The notes: generated from the sequence alone by a model not told the origin. A stretch of DNA of 64,000 bases from Gemmatimonadales bacterium (GCA_036265815.1 DATAOI010000028.1:1-64000); one strand, 5' to 3'; shown: positions 8,786-17,077, counted from the first letter of the stretch. Numbers and translations are program-made.

Positions 8786-9190
8786 ATGGCATATCTAGTC
8801 GGGGCGCTTCTGGCACTCGGGGTGGGCGCCATGGCCACGCTTCTTCGCCTCGATCGGGATCGGGCCTTCTATCCCACCATCCTGGTTGTCATCGCCTCAT
8901 ACTATGCCCTGTTCGCCGTCATGGGCGGCTCCAACCACGCTTTACTCAGTGAGAGCGCGGCGATCACCGTCTTTCTGGCTGCCGCAGTCGCAGGGTTCAA
9001 GCGTTCGTTATGGCTCGTCGTAGCCGCGCTGGCGGCGCATGGCATCTTCGATGCGTTTCACAACCAACTGATCACCGATCCTGGCGTACCGTCATGGTGG
9101 GCACAGTTCTGCCTCACCTACGATGTCGTGGCGGCCGGATACCTCTCCTCTTTGCTCCTACTCCGGGCAACTCCAGCGCATGCGCGCTAA
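8786..9190 (+). CDS. Polytopic membrane protein, DUF6010-like
   Basis: The product is 134 residues from ATG 8786, which has GGGAG 7 nt upstream; an ATG at 8771 is in frame but worse placed. About four or five hydrophobic helices cover nearly the whole chain (for example YLVGALLALGVGAMATLL and ITVFLAAAVAGF). The segments HGIFDAFHNQLITDPGVPSWW and FCLTYDVVAAG resemble the DUF6010 family of inner-membrane proteins of unknown role; this assignment is from memory of the pattern. Its 3' end overlaps the next lipoprotein gene by 11 nt. Confidence 0.6.
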   Translation: MAYLVGALLALGVGAMATLLRLDRDRAFYPTILVVIASYYALFAVMGGSNHALLSESAAITVFLAAAVAGFKRSLWLVVAALAAHGIFDAFHNQLITDPGVPSWWAQFCLTYDVVAAGYLSSLLLLRATPAHAR

Positions 9191-9596
9191 CCAGCGCGGG
9201 CAGGACCTTCGATCGTTCTTTTGCGCAGCCATGAGCTTGCTCGCACTCGGGTGCGGCTCCGAGCCAAATGGCTTTGAGCGAGGCTGTGAAACCGCCGTCA
9301 GCTTTCAGGTAGGCGCGGGCCTCACTCCCCAGATCGATTGGTCACCGGACTGCAAGCTCGGTGTACTCCGCATCAGTGGGGTCAACGGCATCATGTGGCA
9401 GCTGCGGGCTCGTGACCAAATGGGACCTGACAACCTGATCGCCCCCGCGTTGCGTTACGGCGAGCCTCCTGCCTCCACCACGGTGGAGGCAGGGCCTCTA
9501 CCCCTGGTCACGGGCGAACAGTATGGCATTCAAGCCTGGGTGGTTGATCTGAATGGGCAAGCCATCGGTGCCGGAGAAGCCTCGTTCCAGAGGTAG
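9180..9596 (+). CDS. Hypothetical lipoprotein
   Basis: From ATG 9180 the 138-residue product has a signal region with basic residues then FFCAAMSLLALGC, a convincing lipobox (Cys at about residue 28). The mature part has two further cysteines (RGCETA and PDCKLG) that could form a disulphide, and a beta-rich sequence with VTGEQYGIQAWVVD. I recognise no family. The start overlaps the end of the preceding membrane-protein gene, which suggests coupled translation. Confidence 0.6.
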   Translation: MRANQRGQDLRSFFCAAMSLLALGCGSEPNGFERGCETAVSFQVGAGLTPQIDWSPDCKLGVLRISGVNGIMWQLRARDQMGPDNLIAPALRYGEPPASTTVEAGPLPLVTGEQYGIQAWVVDLNGQAIGAGEASFQR

Positions 9597-9729
9597 CGCT
9601 CGCGTCCTGGCACCACCGTCCCAGCGGCCGAAGCGGAAACAAGGGTTTGTGCGGGCGCAGGCACGAGGGTCCGCAGCCGATGGGCGAGTCGTCAGGCGCC
9701 GGAGGTCAGAGTCGTGGCAATCCCTGGGA

Positions 9730-10215
9730 GTGAACATTGGCAGGGCAACTGGAGCAGACCTAGACGGCATTATGGAACTGCAAGCAGCAAACCAGCCCGA
9801 GCGCGGAGGCATGCTGTCCGCAAACCTATCGCGTTCCCGTGTCGCAGCGATGATGCTTGGGAGGCCCCTGATCGTTGCGCGCCGGAGTCGGCGCGTTGTC
9901 GCCTTCCTCATGAATAGTACGCGGGAGATGAATGACGATGTCCCCATCATTCGCGCAATGCTGGACGCGTATCCGGGGTCGGCTGACGCGTATGTGTATG
10001 GTCCCATATGCGTGAAGGAAGAGGAACGTGGCAAAGGGCTAGCTCAGGCCATGTTCGCGGAATTGCGGCGCCTAGAGCGGGGGCGTGAGGGCATTCTGTT
10101 CATCCGGCGTGACAATGCGTCATCCCTGGGTGCGCACACAAGAATGGGCATGCGCGAGGTGGGTGGGTTTGTTTTCGGTGGAATCGATTACGCTGTTCTC
10201 GCGTACGTCGGCTGA
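9730..10215 (+). CDS. GNAT-family N-acetyltransferase
   Basis: The catalytic domain spans about 160 residues from GTG 9730 (VNIGRATGADLDGIMELQ). Motif A is recognisable as VYGPICVKEEERGKGLAQAMF, with the acetyl-CoA-binding R/Q-x-x-G-x-G/A pattern as RGKGLA. Motif B follows as LFIRRDNASSLGAHTRMGMREVG. Acceptor substrate unknown. The open frame extends upstream to 9553 but that part is basic and low in structure, so a start near 9730 is more likely; the exact codon is uncertain. Confidence 0.75.
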   Translation: MNIGRATGADLDGIMELQAANQPERGGMLSANLSRSRVAAMMLGRPLIVARRSRRVVAFLMNSTREMNDDVPIIRAMLDAYPGSADAYVYGPICVKEEERGKGLAQAMFAELRRLERGREGILFIRRDNASSLGAHTRMGMREVGGFVFGGIDYAVLAYVG

Positions 10216-10227
10216 GACCCTCACTGA

Positions 10228-10605
10228 CAAAACAGCGCCAACAATTCTCTGCAGAAACGGGGGGTTCGGTCCGGGCTACGGAACGTACGGATTGATTACC
10301 GGCGCGCGCCCCACGACCAGGGGCACGTCGCCCTGCAGATCTACGAGACCTTCAATCAAGTGGACCCTGAGGATGCAGGGTGGCATTGGCCTTCAGAGCT
10401 CGTGCCGATCGCGCACTGGGGATGCACGATCCAATCCTGCATCGACGTGTCGAGCTCGGCTGGTCGCATGGTGCGATTCGACCCGAACGATCATGGACCC
10501 GATGAAGGATGGGAAGGCGCATGGTGGGAGGAGGCTGCGACTTCGACCAAGTGGTGGGAGGCGTGGCTGGAAGGCCGGTTGAGCTTCGAGCAGGGGGCTG
10601 CCTAA
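10228..10605 (+). pseudogene. SUKH / SMI1-KNR4-family remnant (5' truncated and frameshifted)
   Basis: Two frames together encode the characteristic SMI1/KNR4 core. From 10253 one frame reads RNGGFGPGYGTYGLITGAR. After about 10310 the match continues in another frame as HDQGHVALQIYETF, then LVPIAHWGCTIQSCID, and ends FDPNDHGPDEGW...WWEAWLEGRLSFE. No start codon precedes the motif in either frame and the N-terminal third is absent, because the GNAT gene ends at 10215. SUKH proteins are often immunity proteins of contact-dependent toxins. As it stands the gene is decayed; a sequencing indel could explain the frameshift but not the missing 5' end. Confidence 0.7.
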
Positions 10606-10612
10606 CCCGCAA

Positions 10613-11074
10613 ATGACTCTCCCTATCCTCTCCGAGGCCGTGGGGCAAAGCCTGCGAGGTCCTGGCACGCGCGCTCAGCGCGCCAGGGCTGTCGCCGAGG
10701 CTATTCAACGCGTGGGTCGCTTTGAGTGGGTTGGGATCTACGACATCACGCCGACCGAGATCGCGGCGATTGCCTGGACTGGCACCGAGCCGCCCGCCTT
10801 TCCCACCTTTCCGCGCACGCAAGGTCTGAATGGCGCGGCGGCTGCGAGCGGCGAGCTGGTGGTGGCCAATGACGTGGCGTGCGATCCGCGCTACTTGACC
10901 ACCTTCGCGCGGACGGGAGCGGAGATGATCGCGCCGGTGCGGGATCAGGCGGGAAAGGTATGCGGAACCCTGGATATCGAGAGCTCTCGAGTTGGCGCGT
11001 TCGGTGACGCGGAGCAGGCCTTGGCACGGGAAGCTGCCGAGTTGATTCGCCCGCTGTGGCAGTGCATGGCCTGA
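10613..11074 (+). CDS. GAF domain protein, YebR-like
   Basis: This 153-residue protein is a single GAF domain: FEWVGIYDI, GLNGAAAASGELVVANDVACDPRYL, MIAPVRDQAGKVCGTLDIES. The shape and length resemble free-methionine-(R)-sulfoxide reductases (YebR/fRMsr), which use cysteines in this region. Here a Cys is present in VACD and another in KVCG, but I cannot align the full catalytic triad of cysteines, so enzymatic identity is unproven. It may instead be a small-molecule sensor. It begins 7 nt after the SUKH remnant. Confidence 0.7.
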   Translation: MTLPILSEAVGQSLRGPGTRAQRARAVAEAIQRVGRFEWVGIYDITPTEIAAIAWTGTEPPAFPTFPRTQGLNGAAAASGELVVANDVACDPRYLTTFARTGAEMIAPVRDQAGKVCGTLDIESSRVGAFGDAEQALAREAAELIRPLWQCMA

Positions 11075-11101
11075 GGGGTTCTCGTTACGCGGAGGAGGGA
11101 T

Positions 11102-11539
11102 ATGCTCTTCGAGCTGGTGGCCACGCTTTGTGCCGGTTTGTTCGCCGGCGCCGCCGTGTACGTCACGCTGGTCGAACACCCGGCACGCCTCGAGTGCGGG
11201 ACTGAGGTGGCCACCACTGAGTTCGGCCCGAGCTACCGGCGCGCGAGCGTCATGCAAGCGTCCCTTGCGGCACTGGGGCTCGTCGCGGCTGTGGTGGCCT
11301 GGGTGCAAGGCCGAGGGGTCGTAGTCTTGTTCGCCGGCGTGCTGCTCGGGATCGCGATCCCCTTCACGCTGCTCATCATTCTGCCGACCACGAAGCGACT
11401 GCTGGATCCCGCGCTCGACGGAAGCTCCGCCGAGGCGGCCGGCTTGCTGAAGCGCTGGGGCCGGCTGCACACCGTACGGAGTGTGGCGAGCACGTTGGCC
11501 TTCGGCTTGTTGCTCTGGCACGCAGTGATGTCGTCCTGA
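11102..11539 (+). CDS. DUF1772-family integral membrane protein
   Basis: The 145-residue protein has four hydrophobic helices, at about 1-22, 58-75, 80-100 and 125-143. The sequence LFAGAAVYVTLVEHPARL followed by FGPSYRRASVMQASLAALG is characteristic of DUF1772 (anthrone-oxygenase-like) membrane proteins. Some fungal members act on polyketides, while bacterial members have no assigned role. GGAGG stands 5-6 nt before the ATG, supporting this start. It lies 27 nt after the GAF gene and may be transcribed with it. Confidence 0.75.
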   Translation: MLFELVATLCAGLFAGAAVYVTLVEHPARLECGTEVATTEFGPSYRRASVMQASLAALGLVAAVVAWVQGRGVVVLFAGVLLGIAIPFTLLIILPTTKRLLDPALDGSSAEAAGLLKRWGRLHTVRSVASTLAFGLLLWHAVMSS

Positions 11540-11542
11540 CCT

Positions 11543-11704
11543 GTGTCGGACTTCTGCGACGAACCAGCCTCCTCCGAGGGTGTGGATCGCTATTTCCCCG
11601 GGCGCTACCAACGAAGCGTCCTGCACGGCGTCGGACATTTCCCTCCCCGGGAAGCTGCCGAGGCCGTGGCCGGAGCCGTCGACAGCCACCTGCGGAGGGC
11701 TTGA
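11543..11704 (+). pseudogene. Alpha/beta-hydrolase C-terminal remnant
   Basis: The frame ending at TGA 11702-11704 encodes SSEGVDRYFPGRYQRSVL followed by HGVGHFPPREAAEAVA. This is the typical C-terminus of an alpha/beta-hydrolase, including the catalytic His in GVGHFPPRE. About 53 residues remain in frame; the upstream frame runs into the end of the DUF1772 gene and has no nucleophile elbow. It is therefore a stranded 3' fragment without start or catalytic serine. Confidence 0.6.
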
Positions 11705-11721
11705 GCTGTCGGGGGATTCTC

Positions 11722-12012
11722 CTATCGGCCCGAGGTGCCTGCGGTTGCTGTCTGTGGCACCTTCGACGGGCGGGCGAACCCCTCTCGGTTCTCTACTGGG
11801 AAGTACTCATTACGGCTGATGCGCCCAAGGAGAGGCTCCAGCAGATTGCGGACAGCATCCACTGAAGCGGCTTCCCAGATGCAGACGGCCCGGGTTCCAT
11901 CGGGTGTGGGAAAGGTGTGGTGGAGCTTGACCTGCGGTGAGAGGGTGTTCGGGTCAGCGGCGTTCCAGAACGCGGCTGGCTCGGAGATCGTGTGCTGGAC
12001 CATGATGAACAT
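11722..12012 (-). CDS. Small hypothetical cytoplasmic protein
   Basis: The 96-residue protein begins MFIMVQHTISEPAAFWN and contains PDGTRAVCIWEAASVDAVRNLLEP and SRNEYFPVE. The pattern of a short ferredoxin-like alpha/beta domain with one Cys resembles small DUF4242/monooxygenase-like dimeric barrels, but I cannot name the family. A run GGGGGG 4-5 nt before the ATG is a good Shine-Dalgarno. It is convergent with the hydrolase remnant and stands alone on the minus strand. No signal peptide or membrane helix. Confidence 0.65.
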   Translation of the reverse strand: MFIMVQHTISEPAAFWNAADPNTLSPQVKLHHTFPTPDGTRAVCIWEAASVDAVRNLLEPLLGRISRNEYFPVENREGFARPSKVPQTATAGTSGR

Positions 12013-12278
12013 GAGTCCCCCCGAGTAAGTAAGGAAAGTTTGGTAGCGGTCGCTACTAGATGGAACTGTTTCTAAGCGTTGTCAAGCCAGGACGCCTGGT
12101 TCGTTGATGGCGGTCGTCATGGCTCGGCTGGACCTCGCTCCGTTGCCGGAACGACAGCGCACCGCTATCCTCGGAATGCGGTCCCATCTGTTCTCGTAGC
12201 ACTTTAAGAACAGCCCTGTCGCAGGGCGACATGGTTGCGAGGCTGCGGCGGTTCGGCGACCGATACGTCGGAGGATCC

Positions 12279-12653
12279 GTGATTCGAAAGATCGCATATT
12301 GGGCCAGCACCGCGATCGTTGCACTGTCCCTGCTGGCTGCTCTCAGCTATCTGAGCGGGAGTGAACAGGTCGTCTCCGGGTTCGCCAAGGCCGGCTACCC
12401 GCAACACCTCAGGATAGTTCTCGGAATCGTCAAACCCGCGGCCGCAATCGTTCTGCTCTTGCCTGGCTTTCCTCTCCTGAAGGAATGGGCCTACGCCGGC
12501 GCGGCCTTCACGTGGGTGATGGCGTTCATCTCAGCGTACACGGGCGGAGAGCAAACGTGGCCAATGCCGCTGGTGCTCCTGGCACTACTGACCGTCTCCT
12601 ACGTAACCCGGCCTGCCAGCCGCCGCCTGGTATTGACACCGGCGGGTGCCTGA
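12279..12653 (+). CDS. DoxX-like integral membrane protein
   Basis: From GTG 12279 (GGAGG at 12270-12274) the 124-residue product has four hydrophobic helices and the DoxX-like features SGSEQVVSGFAKAGYP and LRIVLGIVKPAAAIVLLLP. Family members are inner-membrane proteins linked to redox homeostasis or quinone metabolism in a few cases. The frame is open to an ATG at 12231, but the added 16 residues are basic and lack the ribosome binding site. Stands alone between the small minus-strand gene and the LamG remnant. Confidence 0.75.
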   Translation: MIRKIAYWASTAIVALSLLAALSYLSGSEQVVSGFAKAGYPQHLRIVLGIVKPAAAIVLLLPGFPLLKEWAYAGAAFTWVMAFISAYTGGEQTWPMPLVLLALLTVSYVTRPASRRLVLTPAGA

Positions 12654-12659
12654 TCCCAG

Positions 12660-12891
12660 CTAGCGGCTGAAAAACCTCATCTCGTCAGCTCCCAGCGCTC
12701 GGTTATAAAGGGCCAAGTCGTCGATCCTGCCGTGAAACAGCTTGGTGCTCCCACCGAACTCCCAGTCGCATTTCAAGGTCAAAGGTACAGAGGATCGGTG
12801 ATACGCGATCGGTGCCAGCGGACCGACTTGAAGTGGCGTCACAGGTGCCAAAGTCGTGAGTCCACTCGTTGAGTGGGATCAAGGATCGGAG
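12660..12891 (-). pseudogene. LamG/concanavalin-like domain remnant
   Basis: The minus strand encodes the end of a LamG (concanavalin A-like) domain: FGGSTKLFHGRIDDLALYN followed by RALGADEM, just before a TAG stop at 12660. A further upstream piece, PLNEWTHDFGTCDAT, lies in a different frame at about 12850-12890, as the usual LNxWTHVAxTYD strand. Only the last 70 or so residues of the domain survive and they are frameshifted. The 5' end abuts the end of the CPBP pseudogene. No start codon. Confidence 0.55.
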
Positions 12892-12902
12892 CAAAGGCCG
12901 CC

Positions 12903-13672
12903 TCATGCCCTCAACAGCGGAAGAAGCACGCCGATCAGCACGCCCGCACCATCCATCAGGGCATGCGAAAGCGCCAACGGCACCAGCCGGCGAAGTCGCA
13001 GGTACACTACCGTTGCAAAGACGGTGTTCGGCACCGGCGACAAAAGCCGAAAGGCCATGTACCTCGGATCAAAGGTCAACGGCATGAAACTGTGCTGCAA
13101 CGACCAGGCGAATGCCACGATGGCAACCGCCAGAGTCGTACTCCGGCACACAACCTGGAAGCGGGGTGCCAGATAGCCGTTATAGGTCATTTGCTCGGTC
13201 AGTCCCCAGATGAACGGAAATACCAGCACTCCATAGAGGGCGGCCGGCAGTGGCAGGGATCCATAGAGGTACGGCGGCGTCAGGTCCCGTACCTGAGCCA
13301 GCCGCTGGCGTAGACGCCACCGAGAATGCATGCGAGGCTCGGCGGGATGAGCGCCAAGCCGAGCAGTGCATCGCGGACGAGGCGCTTCCGCTCGAAGCCG
13401 ACCAGGTCGAACAGGCGGATGCCCTCGCGGCGGGTGAGCCGCCATAGCAACGCCAAACATCCGGCGTCGATCAATGTCCCGTACACCGGCAGCTATGGCT
13501 CAGCGTCATGCCATGGAGTCGGCGACGATCGCAGGGCGAAGACGGCCGCGACAACGGCTTGCGCCCCGACAGCACAAGCTGCGCGGGCGAACAGCATCAG
13601 TGCCGGGCCACGCCATGTCAACGTCCCCGCGTCCAGCCGCCCACGGAGGGCATCGTCGGAATTCGGGTCCAT
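12903..13672 (-). pseudogene. CPBP-family intramembrane protease, broken by an amber codon and a frameshift
   Basis: Reading from ATG 13672, the frame encodes an N-terminal helix region (MLFARAACAVGAQAVVAAVF) up to DAEP, then TAG at 13495-13493. Translation would resume in the same frame as LPVYGTLIDAGCLALLW and continue to SGWLRYGT. Near 13,280-13,300 the match shifts frame to PPYLYGSLPLP, then GLTEQMTYNGYLAPRFQ, the glutamate motif of CPBP proteases, and LSHALMDGAG near the end. The TAG may be a TGG (Trp) mutation. Both lesions make the gene non-functional unless they are sequence errors. Intact members process or bind membrane substrates. Confidence 0.75.
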
Positions 13673-13836
13673 CGGGCAATCGTAGTATTCTAGGCGAACT
13701 GTGCACAAGAGACTCGTGCGCGCCAGACGAGCGAGGCAGGTGGGTTTAACGCGCGCTGCGACCGCGTCGCGCGAGAACCGGTGCGACGTTCGTCGCGGTT
13801 TGGGCATCCGACCAGCAGCTTTTCAGTAGGAAGCCT

Positions 13837-14867
13837 ATGCGCTGGTCGATCAGTGGGTTAGGCCTCTTGCTCCTCGGAGCAGCCACGAGGCCAATTACAG
13901 GGCAGGCCCAAACAACGCTCCACCTGGGGCGGCAGGACCGGGTGCGGCTTGCGGAGGTGAGGCGGCTGGCCGAGCTGAGTGAGAGGCTCTGGCCCGGTTG
14001 GGGGCGCACCACGTTAGACGTATTGCTCGTCACCGATTCCGCCGAATTTCTCGTCGGTCACCCCCGCCCCACCGCCGACTTTGCCCGGCTGGGTTACGAT
14101 ACGCTGGTGAAGACCGACGTCTGGACCCGTCCCAGACAATTCTCCCCCAGCCTCCTGGCAACCTTTCCAGCCGTGGGCGGGGTGCCCACGATGTTGTAGG
14201 ATCGGCTGAACGCACAGGGAAGTCTTCGACCGCCTGGGTATTGACACTCCTCCACGAGCACTTCCACCAGTGGCAGTACTCCCAGCCGAACTACTACGCG
14301 GGCGTTGCCGGGCTTAATCTGGCGCACGGCGACACCACTGCGCAGTGGATGTTGGACTACCCCTTTCCGTACGACTCGGCCCCCGTGCGCCGGGCCATGC
14401 GCCGCCTGGCCAATTCGCTGCTTCGAGCCTTAGATGCAAAGCCGACTGCCCGGGTCGGTGCCATAACGGACGTCCTGAGCGCCCGCAACCTGCTCCGCAA
14501 TCGCCTCACAGCGGCTGATTACCGCTACTTCGAGTTCCAACTCTGGCAAGAAGGCGTGGCCCGCTTCATCGAGTACGCCGCTGCTCGGGCCGGCGCGGAG
14601 TCAGGGCAGCCCTCGGCCGAGTTCAGGAGCCTGCCCGATTACGAACCCTATAGCAAAGCCGCCGATCGTGCGCGCCGCATTGTGCGGCGAGAACTCGAGC
14701 ACCTCAACCTCGGGCGGGACCGACGTGTCGCGTTCTATCCTGTCGGCGCCGCGATCGCAATGCTGTTGGACACTACCCGGTCCGACTGGAAGCAGATCTA
14801 CACCGTGTGCCCATTCACACTTCCGCCTCTCGAGAGTGGCATTCGTCCCCGTCCGGAGTGCCGCTAA
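13837..14867 (+). pseudogene. Secreted HExxH zinc-protease-like gene, frameshifted
   Basis: The first frame gives a signal peptide (ending TGQAQ) and about 120 residues, stopping at TAG 14197-14199. From about 14,190 the continuation lies in another frame (GSAERTGKSSTAWVLTL) and includes LLHEHFHQWQYSQ, an HExxH zinc-binding motif encoded at 14253-14267. It ends at 14867 with RPECR. Joined, the product would be about 343 residues, a plausible periplasmic metalloprotease of unknown family. A single-base indel is sufficient to split it, so either decay or a sequence error is possible. Confidence 0.7.
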
Positions 14868-14958
14868 AAGCCGATCCGCACGCCGACCTCCGGTGGGTGA
14901 CGGGTGTGCTCACCTGGAGAGGCGTGGGCCTGGGTGCCCCCGCGCGACAGACCTTCAA

Positions 14959-15432
14959 TCACGGGCCCGCGACCGCGGTGAGCTGGTTGGCGACCTGCTG
15001 CCAGCGGCCGTCGCGATGGACCCAGACCACGAGTGCACGAAACCTGCCGCTCTGGTCCTTGCCGCTGTAGCGGCCTTTGAGGGTCAGCAGCGTCGTGAGC
15101 ACCGCGACATCGCCATACACGCGGATGCTCTCTTCCTTCGGCGCGGGCGCCAGCGAATCGAAGGTCGTCCGGCCGGTGCGCACGTTGGCGAGCCGATCGG
15201 CCCGGGTCAGTCGCTCGCCCCGCGGGTTGACGAAGGTGAACTCCGGCGCCCAAATTCGCTCGAGCGCCGCCACGTCGGCCCGACGCAGGGCGTTGTCGTA
15301 CTGGCGGACAGTCTCGCGAATCGCTGTGATGGCCGCGGAGTCGGTGGTGGCCGCCGATTGGGCGGCGAGGCGAGCCGGCAGCAGGGTGAGCAGCAGGAGG
15401 GCCAGCGGGAGCCGGGGCGGGCGCAGTGACAT
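14959..15432 (-). CDS. Secreted DUF4440/NTF2-like protein
   Basis: The 157-residue protein has a clear signal peptide ending RLAAQS, then an NTF2-like (DUF4440) domain: ITAIRETVRQYDNALRRADV, IWAPEFTFVNPRGE, DVAVLTTLLTLKG, and a closing strand FRALVVWVHRDGRWQQVANQ. Secreted DUF4440 proteins are abundant in soil bacteria and most lack a proven activity. GGAG lies 7 nt before the ATG. It is convergent with the broken HExxH gene and divergent from the VOC gene. Confidence 0.85.
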   Translation of the reverse strand: MSLRPPRLPLALLLLTLLPARLAAQSAATTDSAAITAIRETVRQYDNALRRADVAALERIWAPEFTFVNPRGERLTRADRLANVRTGRTTFDSLAPAPKEESIRVYGDVAVLTTLLTLKGRYSGKDQSGRFRALVVWVHRDGRWQQVANQLTAVAGP

Positions 15433-15519
15433 GAGGTCTCCGGGAGTGTAGGTGCACAGTTGCAGGGTCGTGCGTGAACGTTGCCGGGCGAAGGCCGAGA
15501 CCTATCGATGGAGGGTGGG

Positions 15520-15921
15520 ATGATAACGGCGGACACGGTCCCTCATCCGGCATGTCTCACCGGCATCGCACCGCAATTGCTGGTGGACGATCTCAGTATA
15601 GCCATAGCGTATTATCGGGATAAGCTCGGATTCGACGTCGACTTCTGCTACGACTCGTTCTACGCCGGCGTGAGCCGCGACGGCATCGCCATTCATCTCA
15701 AGTGTGCCCCCAAGACGCTCAGCGACCGAGCACATCGGAAACAGTATGAGCACCTTGATGCATACATCAGTGTCACCGGGGTGGCGACGCTGCACGAGGA
15801 GCTGCGGGCGCGGGGCGCGCTCATCACCAGGCCGCTGGAAGCGCGACCGTGGTCGTGTATCGACTTTTACGTCGAGGACCCCGATGGATACATTCTCTGC
15901 TTCAGCGAGCCGACCGCCTAG
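15520..15921 (+). CDS. VOC-family (glyoxalase/bleomycin-resistance-like) protein
   Basis: The 133-residue protein starts at ATG 15520, with GGAGG at 15510-15514. It has the two beta-alpha-beta-beta-beta modules of the vicinal-oxygen-chelate fold: LLVDDLSIAIAYYRDKLGF and VTGVATLHEELRARG...DFYVEDPDGYILCF. The metal-ligand pattern (an early residue, His in AIHLK, Glu in the last strand) is partly visible. Substrate unknown; relatives include dioxygenases and antibiotic-binding proteins. Its end overlaps the GlxA-type regulator by 20 nt, convergently. Confidence 0.85.
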   Translation: MITADTVPHPACLTGIAPQLLVDDLSIAIAYYRDKLGFDVDFCYDSFYAGVSRDGIAIHLKCAPKTLSDRAHRKQYEHLDAYISVTGVATLHEELRARGALITRPLEARPWSCIDFYVEDPDGYILCFSEPTA

Positions 15922-16915
15922 AATTCAGGATATCTCTCGGACGTCCTCCCCACTGCCGGCTCCAGGCCCTCCGCATCTGAAGCCCCGAGCGAAACCCGGC
16001 GACCTCCGCCGCTCGCGTCACGCTCGCGCCATGCTCGAGCGCCTGCCTGGCCCGCTCGAGCCGGATCGCCCGGAGATACTGAAGCGGCGACACGCGTGCA
16101 TGCTCGATGAAGAGCCGTAGCAGGTGTCGCTCCGTGCTGTGCCCGGCCCGCGCGAGCGCGGCCATGTCCCAGTCACGGTCCGGCTCGTTGATGATGGCGT
16201 CCTGCACTCGGTGCACCGTCGCATGCAGATGCCTCCGATGCAGGTGAAAGGGTGACTGCTCCGGATCCCGATCCGACCGTCTGAGATACACCACCATGTC
16301 CTCCGCGACACTCGCCGCCAGCGGGTCCCCGCACTCCTCGCCAATGAGGTGCAGTGCGAGATCGATCCCAGCCGTGATCCCCGCACTCGATGCGAGCGGG
16401 CCATCCACCACGAAGACCCGGTTATCGACCACCTTCGCTCGCGGCGCGAGGACGCGCAGCGCGGGCAGCAGCTCGTGGTGCGTGGTGCAGCGGCGGGCGC
16501 CGAGCAGGCCCGCGCGAGCCGCGAGCAGCGTACCCGAACAGATCGTCACCAAGCGATGTCCCCCGGCGTTCCCGCACAGCCCATCGCCGAGCTGCCTGTT
16601 CAGCCAGCGCGCCGTGATCGTAACCGCCGGCGTGACGTCGCCGAGGTGCTCGGTCGGCTGGCCGACCACCACGACCCAGGTGGTCGGGGAGAGCTCCTGC
16701 GGTAACGGCTCCATGCCGGCAAGCGACAGTCCGACGGACGTGTCCTGCCTCTCGTTCGGCGCCGCGTAGCGCAGGCGAAAGCGCGGCGGCAACCCGCGGC
16801 GCCCGCGATGCTGATTGGCCAGGCGGAACGCCTCGGCGGGACCCGCGATGTCGAGCAGCAACGAATGCGGGAGGATGACGAACAGGACGTCAATGACCTG
16901 GGCGCGGGTGATCAT
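15902..16915 (-). CDS. GlxA-family AraC-type transcriptional regulator with DJ-1/PfpI domain
   Basis: From ATG 16915 the protein has 337 residues. The N-terminal DJ-1/PfpI-like amidase domain (about 5-195) carries VTICSGTLLAARAGLLGARRC and SAGITAGIDLALHLI. The C-terminal AraC HTH domain (about 235-330) carries DWDMAALARAGHSTERHLLRLF, SPLQYLRAIRLERARQAL and VTRAAEVAGFRSG. Such regulators control catabolic or stress genes; the DJ-1 domain likely binds an effector. An upstream ATG at 17005 would add 30 unstructured residues and was not chosen. Divergent from the M13 peptidase gene, its possible target. Confidence 0.9.
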   Translation of the reverse strand: MITRAQVIDVLFVILPHSLLLDIAGPAEAFRLANQHRGRRGLPPRFRLRYAAPNERQDTSVGLSLAGMEPLPQELSPTTWVVVVGQPTEHLGDVTPAVTITARWLNRQLGDGLCGNAGGHRLVTICSGTLLAARAGLLGARRCTTHHELLPALRVLAPRAKVVDNRVFVVDGPLASSAGITAGIDLALHLIGEECGDPLAASVAEDMVVYLRRSDRDPEQSPFHLHRRHLHATVHRVQDAIINEPDRDWDMAALARAGHSTERHLLRLFIEHARVSPLQYLRAIRLERARQALEHGASVTRAAEVAGFRSGLQMRRAWSRQWGGRPRDILNSRRSAR

Positions 16916-17077
16916 ATGTCCGAAAGTGATCGATACCTGTCGGTCGTCGATGCGACACCTCGCCACGGAGTCGGTACATTCGCGAAAGACATCGGCGACT
17001 CCCATTCAGGGTGCCATCACCTCAAAGCGAGGTCAGCCATCCGCACTCACGCATGCTCACGTGCCGGGCCCCTCAGC

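Noticed and set aside
10352-11689. A 445-codon minus-strand frame over GAF and DUF1772 genes
   Set aside because: Antisense to two clear genes and compositionally biased; both plus-strand genes have good starts and motifs.
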